Shown: in pieces, positions 53,073 to 64,000 of the stretch | How positions within the stretch are numbered: the first letter of the stretch is position 1 | Layout of the letters: each line of letters starts with the position of its first letter | NCBI RefSeq assembly: GCF_008271655.1 | Contig: NZ_VKKX01000011.1 | Coordinates: 558,001-622,000, forward strand | Length of the DNA: 64,000 nt | From: Gemmobacter caeruleus | GTDB lineage: Bacteria; Pseudomonadota; Alphaproteobacteria; Rhodobacterales; Rhodobacteraceae | Reading direction: 5' to 3' | Notes under the pieces: generated by a model | Seen by the model: the letters and a program-made list of their open reading frames with translations, nothing else | What the model was told of the DNA's origin: nothing | Database searches by the model: none | Program-made: the position numbers and the translations under genes

Positions 53073-53342
53073 ATGCGTCTTTCTTCCCTTACTCTTTTCG
53101 CGGCACTCGCGCTGGCAACTGCCGGCTGCGTGCAATCGGGCGGCGGCTACAATGGCGGCTATGGCTATCAGCCTGCGCCTGCCAACCCGCTGCAAACCCA
53201 GGGCGGCCGTGCGCTGGCCGGGGCCGTTGTCGGCGCCGCCATCGCCGACGCGACTGATGAAAACATGGTCGCCGGGGCCGCGCTTGGCGCGCTGGCCGGT
53301 GGCGCCACTTGCGGCGTTCCGGGCCTGCCGCCCTGCCGTTGA
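53073..53342 (+). CDS. Small glycine-rich lipoprotein
   Basis: The 89-residue lipoprotein has signal and lipobox A-T-A-G-C (Cys19). A Gly/Tyr-rich stretch and a glycine-zipper-like A-G-A-V-V-G-A-A-I-A-D-A-T-D-E-N-M-V-A-G-A-A-L-G-A-L-A-G-G segment follow, and it ends with two cysteines. Glycine-zipper lipoproteins of this kind sit in the outer membrane. The start at 53073 has CGGAGG upstream. A hairpin terminator separates it from pccA. Confidence 0.8.
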   Translation: MRLSSLTLFAALALATAGCVQSGGGYNGGYGYQPAPANPLQTQGGRALAGAVVGAAIADATDENMVAGAALGALAGGATCGVPGLPPCR

Positions 53343-53382
53343 TCTGACGCCCGCCCGCAAGGCGGCGCTGCAACCTGTCACC

Positions 53383-53420
53383 AGGGCCAGTCGGGGTATC
53401 CCCCCGGCTGGCCCTTCGTA
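53383..53420 (+). terminator. Hairpin between the lipoprotein gene and pccA
   Basis: AGGGCCAG-T-CGGGG (53383-53396) pairs with CCCCG-G-CTGGCCCT (53402-53415), followed by TCGTATTT. It probably terminates or attenuates transcripts coming from upstream, implying a separate pccA promoter or partial read-through. Confidence 0.6.
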
Positions 53421-53468
53421 TTTGAGCCGCGCATGCAGGCCCGCATGCCGTTGAGGGAAGGAAACCGG

Positions 53469-55472
<2,004 letters not shown>

Positions 55473-55517
55473 GGTGGCGCGCAGCGTCACGGCATACCGG
55501 CTTCGGGCTGGAATTGA

Positions 55518-55532
55518 GTTCCCATTTTGTTC
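55518..55532. promoter_or_regulatory. LexA (SOS) box before the Y-family polymerase gene
   Basis: GTTC (55518-55521), 7 nt, GTTC (55529-55532) is an exact alphaproteobacterial LexA site. It lies 39 bp before the polymerase ATG, where it could cover the promoter. Confidence 0.8.
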
Positions 55533-55570
55533 TATGATGGGGGCGCAATTCCTGTCCGAGTCGTCTTGCC

Positions 55571-56794
55571 ATGACGCTGCGCGTTTCCACCCTGTTCTTC
55601 GACATGAACAGCTTTTACGCCTCGGTCGCGCAGGCCGAGGAACCGGCGCTGATGGGGCGTGCGGTGGGGGTGCTGACGACGGATGCGCCGGGCGCGGCCT
55701 GTATCGCGGCCAGCATCGACGCCAAGCGCCGGGGCGTCGGCATGGGCACAAGGCAGGACGAGGCGCGCAGGCTTTGCCCGGGCATCGTCTTTCGTGCGGT
55801 GAAGCACGATGTCTGCGTGCGCTATCACCATGCCATCCTGCAAGCCGTGGAAACGGTGCTGCCCATCCATCGGGTCTGGTCGATCGACGAATGTTCGTGC
55901 CTGTTGACCGGCTCGCAGCAGGAACTGTCGCGGGCCATGCAGATCGGGCGCGATCTGCAACAGGCGGTGCTGGACCGGGTCAGCCCGGCCTTGCGCTGCT
56001 CGGTCGGGCTGGCGCCGACGCGGTTGCTGGCCAAGCTGGCGGCCGGGCTGGAAAAGCCGGGCGGGCTGCACTGGTTGTTGCCGCATGTGCTGCCCGACCG
56101 GCTGGCCCATCTGGCGCTGGACGATCTGCCGGGCGTGTCCTGGCGGATGAAGGCGCGGCTGGAGGCGGCGGGCGTCACGGATGTGCCCATGCTTTACCAT
56201 CTGGACCCCAAGCGCGCGCGGGCGATCTGGGGCAGTGTGGCGGGCGAGCGGTTCCTGCGCGAATTGCGGGGCGAAACCGTGATCTGGCCGGAAACCCATC
56301 GTGGCATGATCGGCCATGGCCAGGTGCTGACCGCCGGCAACAAGACGCCCGAGGGCGCGCGTCTGGTGGCGCGGCGTCTGCTGGTGAAGGCTGCGGCGCG
56401 GCTGCGGCGCGAGGGTTTCCATGCCCGCAGCCTGCATCTGAGCGTGAAATGCGCCGAGGCGGGCTATATCGGCCATGGCGGCGATATCCGCGCCACGCAG
56501 GATACCTTTTTCCTGCTGGAGGTGCTGGGCCGCTACTGGATGGCGCTGCCGCCGCACCGGCCGCTCTCGGTTTCGGTCACGCTGGGCGGGCTGGTGCCGG
56601 ATGCCGAGGTTTCGGCGGATCTGTTTGCCCCGGCGCAGGATCGGCGCGCGCTTTGCGCGGTGGTAGATCGTCTGAACCAGCGCTTCGGGCAGGATACCGT
56701 GCGCTATGGCCAGTTGCCGCCGCATCATGTGCCCTATACCGGCGCCAAGATTGCCTTCGGGCGCATCCCGACCGCCGAGGATTTTCTGGAATAG
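55571..56794 (+). CDS. Y-family DNA polymerase (DinB/UmuC-like)
   Basis: The 407-residue translesion polymerase has catalytic Asp11 in F-F-D-M-N-S-F-Y-A-S and Asp106-Glu107 in W-S-I-D-E-C-S. A thumb region with helix-hairpin-helix (L-D-D-L-P-G-V-S-W-R-M-K-A-R-L) and a little-finger domain (about 240-380) follow. No clear C-terminal clamp-binding peptide is seen. It is divergent in detail from standard Pol IV (W-S-I-D-E instead of S-L-D-E). A LexA box indicates SOS control. It sits between pccA and the mutase gene, with which it has no metabolic connection. Confidence 0.9.
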   Translation: MTLRVSTLFFDMNSFYASVAQAEEPALMGRAVGVLTTDAPGAACIAASIDAKRRGVGMGTRQDEARRLCPGIVFRAVKHDVCVRYHHAILQAVETVLPIHRVWSIDECSCLLTGSQQELSRAMQIGRDLQQAVLDRVSPALRCSVGLAPTRLLAKLAAGLEKPGGLHWLLPHVLPDRLAHLALDDLPGVSWRMKARLEAAGVTDVPMLYHLDPKRARAIWGSVAGERFLRELRGETVIWPETHRGMIGHGQVLTAGNKTPEGARLVARRLLVKAAARLRREGFHARSLHLSVKCAEAGYIGHGGDIRATQDTFFLLEVLGRYWMALPPHRPLSVSVTLGGLVPDAEVSADLFAPAQDRRALCAVVDRLNQRFGQDTVRYGQLPPHHVPYTGAKIAFGRIPTAEDFLE

Positions 56795-56893
56795 GCTCTG
56801 GTCCCGACCAGCGGCCGCTTTGCATCGGTGCGTTCGCGCGCGCCGCAACTCCCTGTGCCGGTGCCCATCCGGCAGAAGCCAAGGACGAGAGCC

Positions 56894-59023
56894 ATGACTG
56901 ACCCGATTGAAACCTGGCGCAAGCTTGCCGAGAAAGAACTCAAGGGCCGCAATCCCGACAGCCTGACCTGGCAGACGCTGGAAGGTATCGCGGTCAAGCC
57001 GCTCTATACCGCCGAAGATACCGCCGGCCTGCCGCATATGGGCAGCCTGCCGGGCATCGGCCCCTTCACCCGCGGCGTGCGCGCGACGATGTATGCCGGC
57101 CGGCCCTGGACGATCCGGCAATATGCCGGCTTTTCCACCGCCGAGGAATCGAATGCCTTTTACCGCAAGGCATTGGCTGCCGGGCAGCAGGGCGTCTCGG
57201 TCGCCTTCGACCTGGCCACGCATCGCGGCTATGACAGCGATCACCCGCGCGTCGTGGGCGATGTCGGCAAGGCGGGCGTGGCCATCGACAGCGTCGAGGA
57301 CATGAAGATCCTGTTCGACGGCATCCCGCTCGACAAGGTTTCGGTCTCGATGACGATGAACGGCGCGGTGATCCCGATCCTGGCGAATTTCATCGTCACC
57401 GGCGAGGAACAGGGCCATGACCGTTCGGTGCTGTCCGGCACCATCCAGAACGATATCCTCAAGGAATTCATGGTGCGGAATACCTATGTCTATCCGCCCG
57501 AACCCTCGATGCGTATCATCGCCGACATCATCGAATATACCTCGAACGAGATGCCCAAGTTCAACTCGATCTCGATCTCCGGCTATCACATGCAGGAGGC
57601 AGGCGCGAATCTGGTGCAGGAGCTGGCCTATACCCTGGCCGACGGGCGCGAATATGTGCGCGCCGCCATCGCGCGGGGCATGAATGTCGATGATTTCGCG
57701 GGCCGGCTGTCGTTCTTCTTTGCCATCGGCATGAATTTCTTCATGGAGGCCGCCAAGCTGCGCGCCGCGCGTCTGCTCTGGCACCGCATCATGAGCGAGT
57801 TCGCGCCCAAGAAATCCGGCAGCCTGATGCTGCGCACCCATTGCCAGACCTCGGGCGTGTCCTTGCAGGAGCAAGACCCCTATAACAACGTGGTCCGCAC
57901 CGCCTATGAGGCGATGGCGGCGGCGCTTGGCGGCACGCAATCGCTCCATACCAATGCGCTGGACGAGGCGATCGCGCTCCCGACCGAGTTTTCGGCCCGG
58001 ATCGCGCGCAACACCCAATTGATTCTTCAGGAAGAAACCGGCGTGACCAAGGTGGTCGATCCGCTGGCGGGGTCTTACTATGTCGAAAGCCTGACGGCGG
58101 AACTGGCCGAAAAGGCCTGGGCGCTGATCGAGGAGGTCGAGGCCATGGGCGGCATGACCAAGGCGGTCGCCAGCGGCATGCCCAAGCTGCGGATCGAGGA
58201 ATCGGCCGCGCGGCGCCAGGCCATGATCGACCGGGGCGAAGAGGTCATCGTCGGGGTGAACAAGTATCGCCTGGCCAAGGAAGACCCGATCGACATTCTG
58301 GATATCGACAACGTCAAGGTGCGCGAGGCGCAGATCGCGCGGCTCAACACCATGCGCGCCAGCCGCGATGAGGCCGCCTGTCAGGCCGCGCTGGCCGAGC
58401 TGGGCCGTCGCGCCGCCGAGGGTGGCAATCTGTTGGAAGCGGCGGTCGCGGCCTCGCGCGCCCGCGCCTCGGTCGGGGAGATTTCGGACGCCATGGAAAA
58501 GGTCTTTGGCCGCCACCGCGCGGAAGTGAAAACCCTCGCCGGGGTCTATGGCGCCGCCTATGAGGGCGATGACGGTTTCGCCCAGATCCAGCAGGATGTG
58601 GAGGCCTTTGCCGAGGCCGAGGGCCGCCGCCCGCGTATGCTGGTGGTCAAGATGGGCCAGGATGGCCATGACCGCGGCGCCAAGGTCATCGCCACGGCCT
58701 TTGCCGATATCGGCTTTGACGTCGATGTTGGCCCGCTGTTCCAGACGCCCGAGGAAGCCGCGCAGGATGCGGTGGACAATGACGTGCATGTCATCGGCAT
58801 TTCCAGCCAGGCCGCCGGCCACAAGACGCTGGCGCCGAAACTGGTGCAGGCGCTGAAGGACAAGGGCGCCGAGGATATTCTGGTGATCTGCGGCGGGGTG
58901 ATCCCGCAGCAGGATTACGATTTCCTCTACAAGAACGGCGTGAAGGCGATCTTTGGGCCGGGGACCAATATCCCCAATGCCGCCCGCGATATCCTCAAGC
59001 TGATCCGCGCCGCGCGGGGCTGA
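56894..59023 (+). CDS. mcm: Methylmalonyl-CoA mutase
   Basis: This B12-dependent enzyme converts (R)-methylmalonyl-CoA to succinyl-CoA, finishing propionyl-CoA assimilation. The 709-residue single-chain protein has the substrate barrel ([29 protein letters not shown]). The C-terminal cobalamin domain has D-G-H-D-R-G with His592 as lower axial ligand. Its length and pcc linkage favour methylmalonyl-CoA over the shorter ethylmalonyl-CoA mutase. No epimerase or MeaB gene is in the window. Confidence 0.94.
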   Translation: MTDPIETWRKLAEKELKGRNPDSLTWQTLEGIAVKPLYTAEDTAGLPHMGSLPGIGPFTRGVRATMYAGRPWTIRQYAGFSTAEESNAFYRKALAAGQQGVSVAFDLATHRGYDSDHPRVVGDVGKAGVAIDSVEDMKILFDGIPLDKVSVSMTMNGAVIPILANFIVTGEEQGHDRSVLSGTIQNDILKEFMVRNTYVYPPEPSMRIIADIIEYTSNEMPKFNSISISGYHMQEAGANLVQELAYTLADGREYVRAAIARGMNVDDFAGRLSFFFAIGMNFFMEAAKLRAARLLWHRIMSEFAPKKSGSLMLRTHCQTSGVSLQEQDPYNNVVRTAYEAMAAALGGTQSLHTNALDEAIALPTEFSARIARNTQLILQEETGVTKVVDPLAGSYYVESLTAELAEKAWALIEEVEAMGGMTKAVASGMPKLRIEESAARRQAMIDRGEEVIVGVNKYRLAKEDPIDILDIDNVKVREAQIARLNTMRASRDEAACQAALAELGRRAAEGGNLLEAAVAASRARASVGEISDAMEKVFGRHRAEVKTLAGVYGAAYEGDDGFAQIQQDVEAFAEAEGRRPRMLVVKMGQDGHDRGAKVIATAFADIGFDVDVGPLFQTPEEAAQDAVDNDVHVIGISSQAAGHKTLAPKLVQALKDKGAEDILVICGGVIPQQDYDFLYKNGVKAIFGPGTNIPNAARDILKLIRAARG

Positions 59024-59044
59024 TTGGCCGCAGGGGCAGGGCAG

Positions 59045-59070
59045 GGCGGCGGGGCAACCCGCCGCCTTTT
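59045..59070. terminator. Terminator between mutase and pth genes
   Basis: GGCGGCGGG (59045-59053) and CCCGCCGCC (59058-59066) pair around GCAA and are followed by TTTT. It serves the rightward mutase gene; the leftward pth gene ends 4 bp beyond the T run. Confidence 0.88.
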
Positions 59071-59073
59071 CCT

Positions 59074-59754
59074 TTAGCGGAACCGGTCCGCCAGTTTTTG
59101 CAGGGGGGTGCGGGTGTCTTCGGCCGGCGCGGGTTGCGGCGTGGCATTGCGCGGGGGTGGGGCCTGTTGCCCGGTCGAGGGGCGGGGCGGCGCCACCCGC
59201 AGCGCCACCGCGTTCAGAAACCGCGCGCTGTCGCCCGAGGCGAGCGCCGCCGCGCCGTCAGAGATGCCGCGCATCAGATCATCCAGCCAGTCCTGATCGG
59301 CCTTGGCGAAATCATGCAGCACATAGCCCGCCACCGCGTCCTTGTGGCCGGGATGGCCGATGCCCAGGCGGATGCGGTGATAGGCCTCGCCGATATGGGC
59401 ATGGATGGAGCGCAACCCGTTATGCCCGGCATGGCCGCCGCCGGTCTTGGCGCGGATCTTGCCCGGCGCCAGGTCCAGCTCGTCATGAAACACCGTCACA
59501 TCACCGGGCGTCAGCTTGTGAAAGCGCATCGCCTCGCCGACCGATTGGCCGGAGAGGTTCATGAAGGTTTCGGGTTTCAGAAGCAGCACGCGGTCGGACC
59601 CGAACCGCCCTTCGGCGACCAGCCCCTGAAAACCGCGCTTCCAGCCGGAAAAGCCGTGATCGGCGGCGATACGGTCCAGCGCCATGAAGCCGATATTGTG
59701 CCGGTTGCCGGCATATTTCGCGCCCGGATTGCCCAGACCGACCCAGAGTTTCAT
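59074..59754 (-). CDS. pth: Peptidyl-tRNA hydrolase
   Basis: Pth recycles tRNA from peptidyl-tRNAs released prematurely. The 226-residue protein starts M-K-L-W-V-G-L-G-N-P-G and has the catalytic His19 in N-R-H-N-I-G-F. K-P-E-T-F-M-N-L-S-G and G-G-G-H-A-G-H-N-G-L-R-S complete the family pattern. It is about 30 residues longer than usual because of a Pro/Ala/Gln-rich C-terminal tail (about 193-226), common in Rhodobacterales. The start is taken at 59754 rather than 59778. Confidence 0.95.
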   Translation of the reverse strand: MKLWVGLGNPGAKYAGNRHNIGFMALDRIAADHGFSGWKRGFQGLVAEGRFGSDRVLLLKPETFMNLSGQSVGEAMRFHKLTPGDVTVFHDELDLAPGKIRAKTGGGHAGHNGLRSIHAHIGEAYHRIRLGIGHPGHKDAVAGYVLHDFAKADQDWLDDLMRGISDGAAALASGDSARFLNAVALRVAPPRPSTGQQAPPPRNATPQPAPAEDTRTPLQKLADRFR

Positions 59755-59790
59755 CGCACCCCTCCCGTCAGAGGCCAACCCGCGCCGCCA

Positions 59791-61509
59791 TCAATCGCGC
59801 TTGCCGGCGAAACGCTGCTGCCAGTCGGCGCGTTCCTCGTCGGTGATCTTGCGGAACAGGTTTTCCGGCACGGTAAAGGCGTGTCCCGGCGGCAGGGCAC
59901 GCAGGGCCGCCGGCACGTCGGCGGGCCAGCTCCAGTCATCCGAGCCCATGGCCTCCATCATCGCCTGCGCCGCATCGGGGATGAAGGGCCGCGACAGGAT
60001 CGCATAGATGCGGATCAGGTTCAGGCTCAGGCGGATCATCGCCTCGGCCCGGGCCGGATCGGTCTTGATCGCGCTCCACGGGGCGGCCGCTTGCAGATAT
60101 TCGTTGCCGATCACCCAGATCGCCCGCAATTCGGCGGCGGCCTTGCGCACCTCGATCGCGTCCATATGGCGTTCGTAGTCGCGGATGCGCGCGCCCAGAT
60201 CGGCGATCAGCGCGGTTTCCTCGGGGCCGAACTCGCCGCCCGAAGGCACGGTTTCCCCCAGTTTCGACTTGGCGAATTTGGTGACGCGGCTGACGAAATT
60301 GCCCAGAACATCGGCCAGATCCTTGTTCACGGACGCCTGGAAGTTTTCCCAGGTGAATTCGCTATCGGCGCTTTCGGGGGCGTGAGACAAGAGCCACCAG
60401 CGCCAGTAATCCGAAGGCAGGATCGACAGCGCCTGATCCATGAACACCCCGCGCCCGCGCGAGGTGGAGAATTGGCCGCCATCATAATTCAGGTAATTGA
60501 AGGACTTGAGGTAATCGACCAGCTTCCACGGCTCTCCCGACCCCAGGATCGTGGCGGGGAAGGACAGGGTGTGGAAGGGCACGTTGTCCTTGCCCATGAA
60601 CTGATAATAGGTCACGTCCGCGGCGCCCTTGTCGGTGCGCCACCAGCGTTCCCAATCGGCGTCCTGCTTGCCATTGGCATCGGCCCATTCGGCCGTGCCG
60701 GCGATATATTCGATGGGCGCGTCGAACCAGACGTAGAAGACCTTGCCCTCCATCCCCGGCCAGGGCTGGTCGCCCTTCATCACCGGAATGCCCCAATGCA
60801 GATCGCGCGTGATGCCCCGATCCTGCAAACCGTCGCCGTCATTCAGCCATTTCTTCGCGATGGAGGTGGTCAGCACCGGCCAGTCGGTCTTGCTGTCGAT
60901 CCAGGCCTCCAGCTTGTCGCGCAGCGCGCGCTGCATCAGGTAAAGGTGCTTGGTTTCCCGCACCTCAAGATTGGTAGAGCCGGAAATGGTCGAATGCGGG
61001 TTGATGAGGTCGGTCGGGTCCAACTGCTTGGTGCAGTTGTCGCATTGATCGCCCCGCGCGCTGTCATAGCCGCAATTGGGGCAGGTGCCCTCGATATAGC
61101 GGTCGGGCAGGAAACGGTTGTCGTCGATGGAAAAGATCATCTTTTCTGATACTTCGCGGATCAGCCCGTTCTCGGCCAGCCGGCCGGCAAAGGCCTGGGT
61201 CAGCTTGTGGTTCCGCTGGCTGGAGGACCGGCCGAAATGATCGAAGGACAGGCGGAAGCCCTTGGCCAGATCGGCCTGAACGGTGTGCATCTCGGCGCAG
61301 TATTCCGCGACCGGCTTGCCGGCCTTGGCGGCGGCCAGCTCGGCCGGGGTACCGTGTTCGTCGGTGGCGCAGATGAACATCACCTCATGCCCGCGCGCGC
61401 GCATGTAGCGGGCGAACAGATCGGCGGGCAACTGGCTGCCGACGAGATTCCCGAGATGCTTGATCCCGTTGATATAGGGGATCGCCGAGGTAATGAGAAT
61501 CCGAGCCAT
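59791..61509 (-). CDS. metG: Methionyl-tRNA synthetase
   Basis: The 572-residue class-I aminoacyl-tRNA synthetase has the HIGH-type site [11 protein letters not shown]. The zinc-binding [17 protein letters not shown] and the [10 protein letters not shown] segment in the KMSKS position are visible. This F-S-T-S-R variant is normal in the archaeal/alphaproteobacterial-type MetRS. No C-terminal EMAP domain is present. The start is at 61509. Confidence 0.97.
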   Translation of the reverse strand: MARILITSAIPYINGIKHLGNLVGSQLPADLFARYMRARGHEVMFICATDEHGTPAELAAAKAGKPVAEYCAEMHTVQADLAKGFRLSFDHFGRSSSQRNHKLTQAFAGRLAENGLIREVSEKMIFSIDDNRFLPDRYIEGTCPNCGYDSARGDQCDNCTKQLDPTDLINPHSTISGSTNLEVRETKHLYLMQRALRDKLEAWIDSKTDWPVLTTSIAKKWLNDGDGLQDRGITRDLHWGIPVMKGDQPWPGMEGKVFYVWFDAPIEYIAGTAEWADANGKQDADWERWWRTDKGAADVTYYQFMGKDNVPFHTLSFPATILGSGEPWKLVDYLKSFNYLNYDGGQFSTSRGRGVFMDQALSILPSDYWRWWLLSHAPESADSEFTWENFQASVNKDLADVLGNFVSRVTKFAKSKLGETVPSGGEFGPEETALIADLGARIRDYERHMDAIEVRKAAAELRAIWVIGNEYLQAAAPWSAIKTDPARAEAMIRLSLNLIRIYAILSRPFIPDAAQAMMEAMGSDDWSWPADVPAALRALPPGHAFTVPENLFRKITDEERADWQQRFAGKRD

Positions 61510-61580
61510 GCGCCTGTCCCTTTGCCGTGCAGGGGGCTGTTTAACGCCGCAGGGGCCAAGGGGAAAGGGGGTTCCGCGCC

Positions 61581-62162
61581 TCAGCCGCCATGGGCCGCGA
61601 TGCGCACCGTGATGTCAAGCGCGACCGCATCGCCCACCATGTCGCGAAAGCCGGTCGCACCAAAGGCGGCGCGGCTCAGCGTGCCGGTCAGATGCACGAC
61701 AAGGCGCGACAGGTCGCCCTCGGGCTGGCCATGCTGGCGCAGGATTTCGGCGCGCAGATCCAGCGGCCGCGTCACGCCGCGCAGCGTCAGCAGGCCCGAG
61801 ATGCGCGCCCCGCCGCGCGCCGCCCGGATCGCGGTGGACCGAAAGCGCGCCTCGGGGAAATGGCGCACATCCAGCACTTCGGCGCCGCGCATCGCCTCGG
61901 TCGCGAAGGGCAGGCCGGTGCGGGCGCCCGCGACATCCAGCGTCACCTCGACCGAACTGCCGGGCAGATGCGCCATGTCCAGCACCACATGCGCGGCGCG
62001 GATCGCGAAACTGCCCCGCAGCGGCGCGCCATTCAGGCTGGTCTGGAACCGCACCGAAGATGTCTCGGCCAGCAGGTCATATTGTCGGGGGCCGGCCGGG
62101 GCCAGACCGGGCAGCAGCGCCAGCGCGACGATCCAGCTTGCAAGGGATGGCAGGCGCGGCAT
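61581..62162 (-). CDS. YceI-family periplasmic protein
   Basis: The 193-residue precursor has a signal peptide ([17 protein letters not shown], cleaved near A-P-A-G). The YceI lipocalin-like barrel follows, with [26 protein letters not shown] and [12 protein letters not shown]. YceI proteins bind isoprenoid or other lipids in the periplasm. In-frame ATGs at 62219 and 62216 would put 19 extra residues before the signal peptide. Confidence 0.88.
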   Translation of the reverse strand: MPRLPSLASWIVALALLPGLAPAGPRQYDLLAETSSVRFQTSLNGAPLRGSFAIRAAHVVLDMAHLPGSSVEVTLDVAGARTGLPFATEAMRGAEVLDVRHFPEARFRSTAIRAARGGARISGLLTLRGVTRPLDLRAEILRQHGQPEGDLSRLVVHLTGTLSRAAFGATGFRDMVGDAVALDITVRIAAHGG

Positions 62163-62305
62163 GGCAAACCCCCGGGATGCGCGCCCAGAATAGCGCTGGA
62201 TCGTCCGCGCGCCCATCACTTTCGGGTGGGGACTTTGGTCTGACCCGCGCGGCGGCTTGCGCCGTCCGCCAAGGCGGTTAGGCTGGTCCGCAACAGGAGC
62301 AGAAC

Positions 62306-63337
62306 ATGAAGCAGATCCCCCTGGGCCGATCCGGCCTGACCGTTTCCGAATTCTGCCTGGGCACGATGACCTGGGGTACCCAGAACACCGAGGCCGAGGC
62401 CCATGACCAGATCGCGCTGGCGCTGGATCACGGCGTGAATTTCTGGGACACGGCCGAGCTTTACCCCGTCAATCCGGTGCGGGTCGAGACGGCGGGCCGC
62501 ACCGAGGAAATCATCGGTGCCTGGTTTGCCGCGCAGGGCGGGCGGGATCGCGTCGTGCTGGCCAGCAAGATCGCCGGCGATGGCGAGGTGCGGCCGGGCG
62601 GCATCACCGGGGCCAGTTTCACCGCTGCGCTCGATGCCTCGCTCCGGCGGTTGCAGACCGATTACATCGACCTTTACCAACTGCATTGGCCGAATCGCGA
62701 CAGCTATCATTTTCGCGAAAACTGGTCCTATGTGCCAAAGACCGACCGGCAGGCGGTGCTGGACAACATGGCCGAGGTGCTGAATGCCGCCGAAACCGCG
62801 CGGGCGGCGGGCAAGATCCGCGCGCTTGGCCTGTCGAATGAAACGGACTGGGGGGCGGCGCAATGGCTGCGGCTGGCCGATGATCTGAACCTGCCGCGCA
62901 TGGCGACGATCCAGAACGAATATTCGCTGCTGTGCCGGCAGTTCGACACCGATTGGGCCGAGCTTTCGGCGATGGAGGACATGCCGCTGCTGGCCTGGTC
63001 GCCGCTGGCCACCGGGCTTTTGTCGGGCAAATATGCGGGCGATGTGATCCCCGATCATACCCGGCGCAGCGTGAACCCCACGCTGGGCGGGCGGGTGACG
63101 CCGCAGGTGTTTCCGGCGGTGTCGGCCTATCTGGGCGTGGCGCGGGAACATGGGCTGGACCCCTGCCAGATGGCGCTGGCCTTCACCCGCAGCCGACCCT
63201 GGCCCTGCCTGCCTATCATCGGCGCCACCACGCTGCCGCAACTGGCGAGCAATATCGCGGCGGCCGGGCTCGTGCTGGGCGATGAGGTGCAGGCGGCGCT
63301 GCGGGCGGTCTGGCGCGACCATCCGGCGCCGTTCTGA
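62306..63337 (+). CDS. Aldo/keto reductase, Tas-like
   Basis: The 343-residue NADPH-dependent oxidoreductase has catalytic Tyr in F-W-D-T-A-E-L-Y, Lys in V-L-A-S-K-I and His in L-Y-Q-L-H-W-P. The Tas-type N-terminus (I-P-L-G-R-S-G-L-T-V-S-E-F-C-L-G-T-M-T-W-G) and the C-terminal I-I-G-A-T-T-L-P-Q-L cofactor segment agree. The physiological substrate is unknown. It is divergent from the YceI-like gene. Confidence 0.93.
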   Translation: MKQIPLGRSGLTVSEFCLGTMTWGTQNTEAEAHDQIALALDHGVNFWDTAELYPVNPVRVETAGRTEEIIGAWFAAQGGRDRVVLASKIAGDGEVRPGGITGASFTAALDASLRRLQTDYIDLYQLHWPNRDSYHFRENWSYVPKTDRQAVLDNMAEVLNAAETARAAGKIRALGLSNETDWGAAQWLRLADDLNLPRMATIQNEYSLLCRQFDTDWAELSAMEDMPLLAWSPLATGLLSGKYAGDVIPDHTRRSVNPTLGGRVTPQVFPAVSAYLGVAREHGLDPCQMALAFTRSRPWPCLPIIGATTLPQLASNIAAAGLVLGDEVQAALRAVWRDHPAPF

Positions 63338-63393
63338 CCTTGCCAAAGCGGCCGTCCTTCGGCCATCTGTCTGCAATCGGGTGAGGGGTGGGA

Positions 63394-64000
63394 ATGCGTC
63401 GGCTTGTCGGTCTTGTCTTGTGTGTCGCGCTGGCCGGGTGCCAGTTGACCGCGCCGTTCAGGGGCGAGGGCGCGCCGCAGCCCGCGCCGGCGGCGGGGGT
63501 GACCGCTGCGCCCGGCGCGATTGCCGGCGCCCCGGTCACCGCCACCGCGATCGCCGCGCCGGGAACCGCCAAGCCCGCCACGACGGGCGCAACCGCCAAG
63601 CCTGCCCCCGCGGCGGCGCCTGTTGCGCCCCCCGTGGCATCGCCCGCGCAGGGCGCGCCGATCCCGCCGGGCACGATCAAGGCCCGGGGCACGCCACCCG
63701 CGCCGCCCGCCGCCGCCGCGACGGAGCCTGTGAAACCCGCCGATCCATCCGCCGGCGCCCCCGCCGATCCGGCCGCGCCCGAGGCCCCCAAATCCGCCGC
63801 GCAGCTGGCCTGCGAGGGGGATCGCGGCCAATGGCTCGACGCATCGGGCAAGGGGGTCAAGGCCTGCGTCTTTCGCACCCGAGACGGCGGCAAGGCCTGC
63901 AAGCGCGAGGGTGATTGCGATGGCGTCTGCCTTGCCCGGTCAATGACCTGTTCGCCCTACAAGCCGCTGTTTGGCTGCAATGACATCCTTCAGGCCGATG
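63394..64000 (+). CDS. Cys-rich lipoprotein, 3' end outside window
   Basis: The frame starts at ATG 63394 (GTGAGGGG upstream) and is open to the window edge (202 complete codons). The product has a lipobox L-A-G-C (Cys16). An Ala/Pro/Thr-rich linker of about 120 residues follows. A C-terminal module then carries eight cysteines within about 65 residues, including K-A-C-K-R-E-G-D-C-D-G-V-C. This looks like an outer-membrane lipoprotein holding a disulfide-rich domain away from the membrane by a flexible stalk. The domain family is not recognised. Confidence 0.75.
   Translation, partial: MRRLVGLVLCVALAGCQLTAPFRGEGAPQPAPAAGVTAAPGAIAGAPVTATAIAAPGTAKPATTGATAKPAPAAAPVAPPVASPAQGAPIPPGTIKARGTPPAPPAAAATEPVKPADPSAGAPADPAAPEAPKSAAQLACEGDRGQWLDASGKGVKACVFRTRDGGKACKREGDCDGVCLARSMTCSPYKPLFGCNDILQAD

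Noticed and set aside
52741-53454. 237-codon frame between the acidic-tailed protein and pccA genes
   Set aside because: It covers the well-supported lipoprotein gene in another frame, and its composition looks random.

Overview
The window is 64 kb of GC-rich alphaproteobacterial chromosome, most likely Rhodobacteraceae and close to Paracoccus or Rhodobacter. The evidence is a SAM/SAH-type riboswitch in front of metK (a class known from Rhodobacterales), a crotonyl-CoA carboxylase/reductase gene, a PccR-type regulator near pccB, a GTTC-N7-GTTC LexA box, the order miaB / ompA-like / phoH / ybeY / corC / lnt / metK, and strong G/C third-position bias. Almost everything is ordinary core or metabolic sequence. 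I see no CRISPR array, prophage, transposase or toxin-antitoxin module.

Layout. 0-4.7 kb: end of a VOC/PhnB-like gene, trpA, an atypically AT-rich SH3-domain gene lying against the 3' side of a tRNA-Glu gene, a lytic transglycosylase and peptidase T. 4.7-13.7 kb: housekeeping block with a glycosyltransferase-like gene, miaB, an OmpA-family gene plus a lipoprotein sharing a cysteine module, phoH, ybeY, corC-like, lnt and riboswitch-controlled metK. 13.7-14.1 kb: gene-free junction with two inverted copies of an intergenic repeat. 14.1-25.5 kb: catabolic/transport cluster with choline-sulfatase, a LysR regulator, a CocE/NonD hydrolase, a complete peptide-type ABC transporter with Tat-exported binding protein, a phosphodiesterase and an esterase. 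25.6-31.2 kb: mixed single genes (cspA, ccrA, RecD-like helicase, stand-alone RAM domain, NDUFS6-like zinc protein, DUF1285). 31.3-38.0 kb: tight four-gene MoxR/DUF58/BatA-DUF4159/vWA operon. 38.1-44.0 kb: amine oxidase, DUF599 protein and glcDEF. 44.0-45.9 kb: secreted serine protease, small heat-shock protein behind a ROSE-like RNA thermometer, and a YdcH-like protein. 45.9-59.0 kb: propionyl-CoA assimilation region with pccR, pccB, five small genes, pccA, an SOS-type Y-family polymerase and methylmalonyl-CoA mutase. 59.0-64.0 kb: pth, metG, yceI-like, an aldo/keto reductase and a truncated Cys-rich lipoprotein.

How the genes fit together. Ccr feeds the ethylmalonyl-CoA pathway, which releases propionyl-CoA. 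PccA/PccB and the mutase carry propionyl-CoA to succinyl-CoA. PccR is the expected sensor, and TTTGCAA-type motifs lie in front of both pccR and pccB. The clearest non-coding signals are the SAM/SAH riboswitch, the ROSE-like thermometer, the LexA box and the PccR-type operators. I found no wholly new multi-gene system. The least explained items are the shared cysteine module of the OmpA/lipoprotein pair, the AT-rich tRNA-linked gene, the uncharacterised small genes between pccB and pccA, and the Cys-rich lipoprotein at the right edge.
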